Assembly (NCBI RefSeq): GCF_003721565.1
Contig: NZ_RJJE01000017.1
Coordinates: 1 to 64,000 of the forward strand
Reading direction: 5' to 3'
Source: Rufibacter immobilis
GTDB taxonomy: Bacteria; Bacteroidota; Bacteroidia; Cytophagales; Hymenobacteraceae
Length of the DNA: 64,000 nucleotides
Both the position numbers and the translations under genes were made by a program. The notes under the pieces were generated by a model. The model was not told the DNA's origin, did no database searches, and saw only the letters and a list, made by a program, of their open reading frames with translations. Of the stretch, positions 58,680 through 64,000 are shown in pieces (the first letter of the stretch is position 1; the number at the start of each line of letters is the position of its first letter).

Positions 58680-59459
58680 TTACAAGCCGTGGGCCTTCAG
58701 ACTTTTACAGACGTGTTTGGCCACTTCTTCCCAACCGGTTTCACCGCAGATGAAGTGGCTCCGGTTGGGGAAAATTTTACACTCTGTGATGCTATCAGGG
58801 TCTGTGTAAGCTTCTGCGTTCTTACGGACCAGATCAGCAGGAATGATTTTGTCTTCAGAACCGCTCACAAACAGCAAAGGTACATGCGGTTTGGAAACGT
58901 CTACCTTGGCGGTTAGGCAGTCCCGGAAAACATTGCGGCTGTCATGGGTGGCTAATTTCTGATACATTTCCTTGGCTTCTTCCTCTGCCAACGTATTGGC
59001 GAAAACGCTGTGAAAGGTGTTCACATCCATGTAAATGGGTTCATCTCCTTTTAGTGGATTGGCGATGGTAACGCTGTTCTTGAAGAAAGACCAATCTAAG
59101 TCAAGCATACCGTTAGGAGCCACTGAACTGATAAGAACACCAGCTTCAATTAAACCACGGTTGGCCAAAATTTGAGTGATTAATCCGCCCACAGAGTGAC
59201 CTATCACAATGGGTTTCGTGCCCAAGTCGTGAATAAGAGATTCCATCTCGGTAACAATTTCATCCAACCCTAGCTGGCCTAGATTAGCCGGTGGATTAGA
59301 GCGCAGTTTGGCTGGGTCGCCTGCGTGTAGGGGCCATGAGGGAGCTAAGCAATTATAGCCATGTTCTGTAAAATAAGCATCCCATTTGTCCCAACTTTTA
59401 GGGTTTTGGAACATTCCGTGAATAAAAATGATATTCCCCATAGTCGTGTTGTTTGTCAT
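58680..59459 (-). CDS. alpha/beta hydrolase
   Basis: Cytoplasmic hydrolase of 259 residues. The oxyanion region is IIFIHGMFQNPKSWDKW, the nucleophile elbow VIGHSVGGLITQ near residue 93, the Asp region LLFVSGSEDKIIP near residue 197, and the catalytic His in NRSHFICGE near residue 237. No signal peptide is seen. The substrate is unknown; similar proteins are annotated as carboxylesterases or non-haem peroxidase-like hydrolases. Two Met codons near the start (59459 and 59441) are possible; I give the longer. Confidence 0.86.
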   Translation of the reverse strand: MTNNTTMGNIIFIHGMFQNPKSWDKWDAYFTEHGYNCLAPSWPLHAGDPAKLRSNPPANLGQLGLDEIVTEMESLIHDLGTKPIVIGHSVGGLITQILANRGLIEAGVLISSVAPNGMLDLDWSFFKNSVTIANPLKGDEPIYMDVNTFHSVFANTLAEEEAKEMYQKLATHDSRNVFRDCLTAKVDVSKPHVPLLFVSGSEDKIIPADLVRKNAEAYTDPDSITECKIFPNRSHFICGETGWEEVAKHVCKSLKAHGL

Positions 59460-59550
59460 GCGCTATATACGCGGAAAACAATAGTTTGGAATAGAATCAC
59501 ATATGATTTACCCTATATGTGGTATATAAACTGAGAAACTTATGCATATA

Positions 59551-59587
59551 AACAGAGAGACCTACCAAATTGGTAGGTCTCTCTGTT
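59551..59587 (-). terminator. terminator of HMA protein gene
   Basis: An 18-bp perfect palindrome (aacagagagacctaccaa and complement) with a one-base centre, 23 bases past the stop of the HMA gene on the minus strand. Confidence 0.75.
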
Positions 59588-59610
59588 ATTGATGAAAGGA
59601 AATAAAAGGA

Positions 59611-59964
59611 TTAGTGGATTCCCGCATCCTTTTTGCAACAGGCGTCCAGGCGATCATAAGCTCTTGGAGTAGCCTTTGAGTCATCGGCATCATAGCCTAA
59701 ATCATTGACGGCTTTTTTCAGTTTCTCAACAGAGGTCTTCTGGTTGTTATACTGAACCGTGAGAATTTTGCTGTCCTCGTCTAAGGTGGCTTTCTCTACC
59801 CCCTTTTCATACGCCAGGCCCTTTTCTAAGGTGGCTTTGCACATACCGCATACCGCCGAAGTTTTAAATTTCACTTCTTCAGATTTCTTTCCGCCTTGGG
59901 CATACACCAACGTAGCAAGAGCGGTGAGCAGTAAAGAGAGGGTCAGGATTCTAAGGTTTTTCAT
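59611..59964 (-). CDS. periplasmic heavy-metal-associated (HMA) domain protein
   Basis: Exported protein of 117 residues with a signal peptide (LTLSLLLTALATLVYAQ). The HMA domain contains the metal motif AVCGMCKATLEKGLAY near residue 38 (Cys-x-x-Cys), then KATLDEDSKILTVQYNNQ. A CC pair near the C terminus (LDACCKKDAGIH) may add ligands. It probably binds copper(I) in the periplasm. It follows the TonB receptor gene on the same strand after 99 bases, suggesting that the receptor imports the metal or a metal complex. Confidence 0.88.
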   Translation of the reverse strand: MKNLRILTLSLLLTALATLVYAQGGKKSEEVKFKTSAVCGMCKATLEKGLAYEKGVEKATLDEDSKILTVQYNNQKTSVEKLKKAVNDLGYDADDSKATPRAYDRLDACCKKDAGIH

Positions 59965-60063
59965 GGGTTTATGAATGGTTAACGGTTGATTCTGTTTTAA
60001 AAGTGTTTTGCGAAAATCAGGCCAATTTACTTTAGGTTATTATTGTTTGGAAGTAAAATGACT

Positions 60064-62295
60064 TTACTTGATGGTAAACCGAAGTCCTGCATAAATTACT
60101 CGGCCAATAACCGGGGCCCAGACCATACTGGCATCAAAATCTTGGCTGAACGGCCGGTCTGCGGCTATGATAGGATTCTTCTGTTTGTAATCCAATAGGT
60201 TTTCGCCGCCCAGATATACTTCCCAGCGTTTAAAGGCCCGGGTGATCTGACCATTGAACACCGCATAAGGGTGAACAGTTCGCGTTCTGAAATCGCTGCC
60301 CTCATGCTGGTGTTCCATGGCCGGTACTGTTCTTGGACCAAACCATTGGGCCGTGAGGTCTGCCCGCCACTTGTCAAAAGGCGTTGCGAAGCCTAAGTTA
60401 AGAAACGCGCGGTGATTAGGAATAAAGGGCCGTTGTTCCAGTTGCCCGTTGTAGGTGGTGCGCACGTCAAAGTACTTGTAGGCAGCCTTCACATCTAACA
60501 TGGAGCTAAGCTCATACTGCACTTCGGCCTGAAAACTCTTAGAGAAGGAACGGCCGTTGAGGTTGGTGAACACTACCTGATACGGGCTGCTGTACATGTC
60601 TGGCACTACCTGGTTCTGGAACGTGGTGTAGTAGTAGTCGGTGATAAAGGCACCTTTGCGTTCGCCCACCTCAAAGTACTGCGTGAAAGAACCACCCATG
60701 TTCCAGGCTTTTTCCGGCTGAAGGTTGTCTCTGAACACGAACTCACGATTACTGATGAGAGAAGCCACGTTCTCAGCAATAGGATTGGCTACCCTAAACC
60801 CTTTGCCGGCGGCCAAACGCAGAATGGTATTTGGAGTGAAGTCATATTTCACATTGAACCGAGGGGTGTACACCCACCCATACAAATTATGATGATCTGC
60901 TCTTATGCCGCCTACCAGGGTCAGGTTTTTGCTGTTCTGATACACGTATTCAAAAAATGCTCCCGGTACCCGCTCTTTGCGGCGAAGCTGCTGGCCCGCC
61001 AGATTTTCCTCATAGTCCTCCAGTTGGTAGCTTAGGCCGGTCTTGTACGTATGTGCCGTATTCCCAAACGCCGATTGAAAGATCAGATTGGCTAAACCAC
61101 TGTTCTGGTGACCGTCATACGTTCTGGGGCCGTAGTGCGAATCAAATTGGTGCCGTGAACCAGATAAAATCAACCCAATGCTCTGGTAAGGTTTGTTCTT
61201 GAAGGTGTAAGAGGTCTTGGAAAAGCCGCTGATACGGTCTGTTTCAGACTCTGTGCCATAGAAGCTGCCTTCCTGCTGGGGCATTCCAGAACGGTAGTCT
61301 ACTTGTCCGCCGGTGCGGGTCTCACGCAAGGCCTGAAAACCTACTTCAGCCACCCACTGTTTGCCGGTATTGTATTTCCACTTGTTGAAGACGTTGTAGT
61401 GTTTTCCCAAGGGTAAGTCCAGGAAACCATCATCGTTGCCGTCTACCCGGTTGCTGATCTGGTCTGTGTGCAGCATAAGCACGGTACTCAGTTTGGGAGT
61501 AAGGGTAAAGGAGGTGTTTAGGTTCGCGTCCCACTTGGCCAGGCTGTTTCCGTACAGGTTCAGGTACAGGCGATCTGACTTCTCAGGGTCTTTCAGCCGC
61601 ACGTTCACCTGACCAGAGATAGATTCATAGCCGTTCAGTACTGATCCCGTTCCTTTGATAATGTCAATGGCGTCAATGTAAGTGCCAGACAGGTAATTAA
61701 GGCGGTACGGCGTGGCCAATCCCCGGAGGGCAGGCACGTTATCGGTTGTCATTAGGGTGTAGGAACCGTCCAAACCTAACATCTGAATCTGTTTAGCCCC
61801 GGAAACCGCATCAGAGGTGGAAACTTCTACAGATGCGTTTGTCTCAAAGCTCTCTGCTAAGTTACAGCACGCAGACTTGGTTAAGTCTTTGGCCGTAATC
61901 ACCTGTGAATTGGTAGGCGTAAGCGCAGAGTAACGGTCCTGTTTGCCCGTTACCGTCACTTCCTGCAGGGAGGTGACGGCTTTTAGCTTTACCACCAAGT
62001 TACTCAGGTTTGCCACCTGCACGGTATCTGTTTTATACCCAATGTAACTGACGGCTACAGCAGTTTGGCCGGCCGGAGCGGGTTTTAGAGTAAAGGCGCC
62101 GTTGGCATCGGTGCTGGTGGCTTGGTTGCTGCCTACCCAAACCACAGAGGCACCAATTAGCGGAGCAGCGTTGGCGGCGTCTACTACGCGGCCAGAGAGG
62201 TCTTGGGCTACAGCTAAGAATGGAGTTAGCAGCCCCAAAAGTGTCAATGCCCAGAAAGCATGACGTGTATAGGAAAACATAGTATAATTTTTCAT
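60064..62295 (-). CDS. TonB-dependent receptor, probable copper receptor
   Basis: Outer-membrane receptor of 743 residues. A signal peptide is followed by a carboxypeptidase-regulatory-like domain (DLSGRVVDAANAAPLIGASV, GYKTDTVQVANL), a plug with KSACCNLAESFETNASVEVS and YLSGTYIDAIDIIKGTGSV, and a barrel ending in IYAGLRFTIK. The Cys pair in the plug (SACCNLAESF) resembles metal-associated receptors in Bacteroidota. Flanked by an HMA protein and a Cys-rich HYC_CC_PP-type protein in one transcription unit. Copper is an inference from these neighbours. Confidence 0.85.
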   Translation of the reverse strand: MKNYTMFSYTRHAFWALTLLGLLTPFLAVAQDLSGRVVDAANAAPLIGASVVWVGSNQATSTDANGAFTLKPAPAGQTAVAVSYIGYKTDTVQVANLSNLVVKLKAVTSLQEVTVTGKQDRYSALTPTNSQVITAKDLTKSACCNLAESFETNASVEVSTSDAVSGAKQIQMLGLDGSYTLMTTDNVPALRGLATPYRLNYLSGTYIDAIDIIKGTGSVLNGYESISGQVNVRLKDPEKSDRLYLNLYGNSLAKWDANLNTSFTLTPKLSTVLMLHTDQISNRVDGNDDGFLDLPLGKHYNVFNKWKYNTGKQWVAEVGFQALRETRTGGQVDYRSGMPQQEGSFYGTESETDRISGFSKTSYTFKNKPYQSIGLILSGSRHQFDSHYGPRTYDGHQNSGLANLIFQSAFGNTAHTYKTGLSYQLEDYEENLAGQQLRRKERVPGAFFEYVYQNSKNLTLVGGIRADHHNLYGWVYTPRFNVKYDFTPNTILRLAAGKGFRVANPIAENVASLISNREFVFRDNLQPEKAWNMGGSFTQYFEVGERKGAFITDYYYTTFQNQVVPDMYSSPYQVVFTNLNGRSFSKSFQAEVQYELSSMLDVKAAYKYFDVRTTYNGQLEQRPFIPNHRAFLNLGFATPFDKWRADLTAQWFGPRTVPAMEHQHEGSDFRTRTVHPYAVFNGQITRAFKRWEVYLGGENLLDYKQKNPIIAADRPFSQDFDASMVWAPVIGRVIYAGLRFTIK

Positions 62296-62373
62296 TTAAG
62301 TACAACATCAGAAACCTTGACCAACAGACATAGAAAGCCATGCCCAGGTCAGCGGAGCGAAAAATTGATGAAC

Positions 62374-62811
62374 CTAAATGATGAGGATGTGCAGGCGGTG
62401 CAGAAGGTCTTTACCCGCCAGCGGAGGTGAAGTGTCTGTATAGAGTGGCCACGTGCTACTTTGCGCTGTGGCAGAAATCTGAGGAAGTAGAAAAGAACTA
62501 ACCAGCATTGGCTGCAGCGTCAGTACCTCTACTTTGTCAAACTTGAGCGCAGATTGTACGTCCAGTTTGTGGTGGGTGGTGGAAACGGAGCAGCACTTTT
62601 GCTTCTCCACTTTGGCCGCCGCCTCAGGGCAGGAGGTGGGCTTCTGCTTTTTGGTGCAGCATCCCATCGCCTTCATTTCTTTAGAGGCGGCAGGTTTAGA
62701 ATCCATTCCCAACATTGCGCAGAAACGCTGGGTTGCAGCCATCCCCACAGACCCTGTGAGCAGGCTAAACACCAGTAGGAGCAGCACAATATTTCTGGAT
62801 TTCCACCGCAT
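62374..62811 (-). CDS. HYC_CC_PP-type Cys-rich protein
   Basis: Exported or membrane-anchored protein of 145 residues with an N-terminal hydrophobic segment (NIVLLLLVFSLLTGSVGM). Cys pairs follow: GCCTKKQKPTSCPE near residue 50 and KCCSVSTTHHKLD near residue 72. The C-terminal SPPLAGKDLLHRLHILII matches the ending of the HYC_CC_PP family as I recall it. It is first in a minus-strand group with the TonB receptor and HMA protein, consistent with a metal-handling role. A TATCTTTG box lies only 5 bases ahead of the ATG, so the transcript may be nearly leaderless. Confidence 0.8.
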   Translation of the reverse strand: MRWKSRNIVLLLLVFSLLTGSVGMAATQRFCAMLGMDSKPAASKEMKAMGCCTKKQKPTSCPEAAAKVEKQKCCSVSTTHHKLDVQSALKFDKVEVLTLQPMLVSSFLLPQISATAQSSTWPLYTDTSPPLAGKDLLHRLHILII

Positions 62812-62928
62812 GCCGCAAAGATATGGAATTTTGCTCCACTTTCCTCCACTTCACACCTTTAGCTTAGTTTCCAAAGATTAACATTAGTCTGTCTTTCTTT
62901 AACTTGCTGATACATAGGTATTTGATGG

Positions 62929-62944
62929 TGTTTCACGTGTTATT
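62929..62944. promoter_or_regulatory. parS-like partial palindrome
   Basis: tgtttcacgtgttatt matches 12 of 16 bases of the ParB site consensus TGTTTCACGTGAAACA, including the complete left half and the central CACGTG. The right half is degenerate, so ParB binding is uncertain. Confidence 0.35.
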
Positions 62945-63000
62945 TAGTAAATAATACTGAATGGTTTTCCAAAAGTTATCCCAAAGTGAGAGGGTAGAAA

Positions 63001-63047
63001 TGTGGATAATGTGTATAAGTGGGGTGGATAACCATGATTTATCCACA
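63001..63047. promoter_or_regulatory. DnaA-box cluster
   Basis: Three perfect TTATNCACA boxes: 63001-63009 and 63010-63018 (minus strand, adjacent) and 63039-63047 (plus). A fourth, 63023-63031 (minus), has 8 of 9 matches. Four sites in 47 bp cannot be chance. It may be a replication-origin part or DnaA control of the dcw cluster. Confidence 0.7.
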
Positions 63048-63049
63048 AA

Positions 63050-63075
63050 GTGGGAAAAAGTGGGAAACCGTGGTT
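63050..63075 (+). promoter_or_regulatory. MraZ-binding boxes
   Basis: gtggga at 63050 and 63060 and gtggtt at 63070, spaced exactly 10 bases, match the known tandem TGGG boxes of MraZ. They overlap the -33 element, so MraZ should repress its own operon. Confidence 0.75.
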
Positions 63076-63103
63076 GACTTTGCTGCACCCTTTAGTACTT
63101 TTG
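63074..63103 (+). promoter_or_regulatory. mraZ promoter, Bacteroidota type
   Basis: TTG at 63074-63076 and TACTTTTG at 63096-63103, separated by 19 bases, fit the Bacteroidota consensus TTG-N(17-20)-TAnnTTTG. The ATG of mraZ is 37 bases downstream. Confidence 0.75.
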
Positions 63104-63140
63104 CTTTGTACCAAAGACTGTAGTCACTACCACAACTGTC

Positions 63141-63608
63141 ATGAACTTCCTCTCCGGCGAATATGAATGTAAGCTAGACCCGAAGGGAAGATTGGTGCTG
63201 CCTGCTAAAATCAAGGCCAATTTGCCAGATGAATGCGGGAATCAGGTGGTGTTGACGCGGGGCTTTGAACCTTGCCTGGTACTTTACCCCAGAACTGAGT
63301 GGAAGACCATTTATGACAAAGTTGCCAACCTGAACGAGTTCAATGAGGAATACCGCCATTTTCAGCGGAATTTCTTCAGGGGGAACACAGAAATAGAGCT
63401 TGACAATGCCGGCCGTTTCATCTTGCCGCGCACCATGGTGCGTTATGCTGAGATTGAGAAGGAAGCCATTGTGGTGGGCTTGGGCAACCGGGTAGAAATC
63501 TGGAACCCAGACAAGTACGATGAATTTTTAATTAAAGACCAGCAGAACTTCTCCCAATTGGCGCAGAAGTTCCTCGGGGATCAACCGAGTGCATTAAAAC
63601 AAGAATAG
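63141..63608 (+). CDS. mraZ: transcriptional regulator MraZ
   Basis: DNA-binding repressor of 155 residues that controls the division and cell-wall (dcw) operon. It has two SpoVT-AbrB-like halves: GEYECKLDPKGRLVLPAKIK near residue 6 and NTEIELDNAGRFILPRTMV near residue 78, each with the DxxGR motif. It starts at ATG 63141. Tandem GTGGGA boxes and a Bacteroidota promoter lie immediately upstream. rsmH follows 6 bases after the stop, as in most bacteria. Confidence 0.96.
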   Translation: MNFLSGEYECKLDPKGRLVLPAKIKANLPDECGNQVVLTRGFEPCLVLYPRTEWKTIYDKVANLNEFNEEYRHFQRNFFRGNTEIELDNAGRFILPRTMVRYAEIEKEAIVVGLGNRVEIWNPDKYDEFLIKDQQNFSQLAQKFLGDQPSALKQE

Positions 63609-63614
63609 AGGCCT

Positions 63615-64000
63615 ATGCAGTACCATCAGCCCGTTTTGTTACAGGAGTCGGTAGATGCGTTGGCTATTAAGCCCGGCGGCATTTACGTAGACGTTACTTT
63701 TGGCGGCGGCGGCCACACTGCGTTCATCCTGGAGAAAATGGAGGGAGGGCAGTTGTATTCCTTTGACCAGGACACGGATGCCGAAAAGCAATCTGAAAAA
63801 TTTATCTCTGAGAAGTTCACGTTTGTGAAGGCCAACTTCCGCTACCTGAAGAAGTACTTGCGGTTGTATGGTGTACGTCAGGTAGATGGGATTTTGGCAG
63901 ATTTGGGCGTTTCTTCCCACCAGTTCAATACCGCCGAGCGCGGTTTCTCCACCCGTTTTGATGGCCCTCTGGATATGCGCATGGACAAAGATGGCGCACT
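63615..64000 (+). CDS. rsmH: 16S rRNA m4C1402 methyltransferase, 5' part
   Basis: The first 128 codons of rsmH (mraW), cut by the window edge. The SAM-binding segment VDVTFGGGGHTAFILEKM begins near residue 20, and LADLGVSSHQFNTAERGFS near residue 95 is the family signature. It methylates N4 of C1402 in 16S rRNA. It is in an operon with mraZ (6-base gap) and would be followed by ftsL and ftsI in the usual dcw order, which lies outside the window. Confidence 0.95.
   Translation, partial: MQYHQPVLLQESVDALAIKPGGIYVDVTFGGGGHTAFILEKMEGGQLYSFDQDTDAEKQSEKFISEKFTFVKANFRYLKKYLRLYGVRQVDGILADLGVSSHQFNTAERGFSTRFDGPLDMRMDKDGA

Larger units (their letters stand above)
62812..63140. other. divergent control region upstream of mraZ with DnaA boxes
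   Basis: A 329-base intergenic region separating minus-strand genes from the plus-strand dcw cluster. From left to right: a -7 box for the HYC gene (62816-62823, minus), a long AT-rich stretch, a parS-like site (62929-62944), four DnaA boxes (63001-63047), MraZ boxes (63050-63075) and the mraZ promoter (63074-63103). Confidence 0.6.

Overview
The window looks like chromosomal DNA of a pigmented, aerobic member of the Bacteroidota, most likely family Hymenobacteraceae (Rufibacter/Pontibacter-like). This is inferred from gene content: a type IX secretion sorting domain, a TonB receptor/DUF4249 pair, a fused GH1/sugar-nucleotide reductase, a carotenoid cluster with ketolase and hydroxylase, and Bacteroidota-type -7 boxes (TAnnTTTG). 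Base composition is moderate and even. I see no rRNA, tRNA, CRISPR array, prophage or transposase.

Layout. 0-8 kb: purB, an AsmA-like/GT51 glycosyltransferase, a TerC-type membrane protein, a GT2 mannosyltransferase, a protoporphyrinogen oxidase and a HAD phosphatase. 8-14.3 kb: an arginine block (arginine decarboxylase, arginase, argS), a glutathione peroxidase and menA. 14.4-26.3 kb: patatin lipase, DEAD-box helicase, a T9SS-secreted protein, CoA transferase, ABC-F protein, SPW protein and murI. 26.3-34 kb: a ygiB/ygiC-like pair, a flavin reductase, a TauE/SafE exporter with a CstB-like persulfide enzyme, and rarA. 34-48.9 kb: a GH1-SDR fusion, sppA, a purine nucleoside phosphorylase, a TonB receptor/DUF4249 pair, an M61 peptidase, thioredoxin and an esterase. 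49.2-56.5 kb: the carotenoid locus (crtZ, a CarH/LitR-type B12 MerR regulator, an ECF sigma factor, crtI, crtB, a conserved unknown, a probably broken lycopene cyclase, ispH, crtW). 56.5-62.8 kb: an M1 peptidase, an esterase and a probable copper-uptake group (HMA protein, TonB receptor, HYC_CC_PP-type protein). 62.8-64 kb: a DnaA-box cluster followed by mraZ and the start of rsmH, the head of the division/cell-wall cluster.

The most striking feature is a dispersed palindromic element with core cgtttaggggctgttttt / aaaaacagcccctaaacg, present in about 30 copies (roughly one per 2 kb). Near-perfect symmetric copies sit almost always at gene 3' ends, often between convergent genes. Their stems are lengthened by locus-specific complementary flanks ending in A/T tracts, so they look like bidirectional terminators. 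A second, asymmetric form sits mostly near gene starts and has entered reading frames: it encodes an in-frame segment of ArgS, supplies the start codon and first ten codons of menA, and a symmetric copy supplies the stop codon of crtW.

Other points worth following are the DnaA-box cluster with a parS-like site upstream of mraZ, a strong inverted repeat shared by the two carotenoid promoters, and a GH1 domain whose acid/base Glu is Lys.
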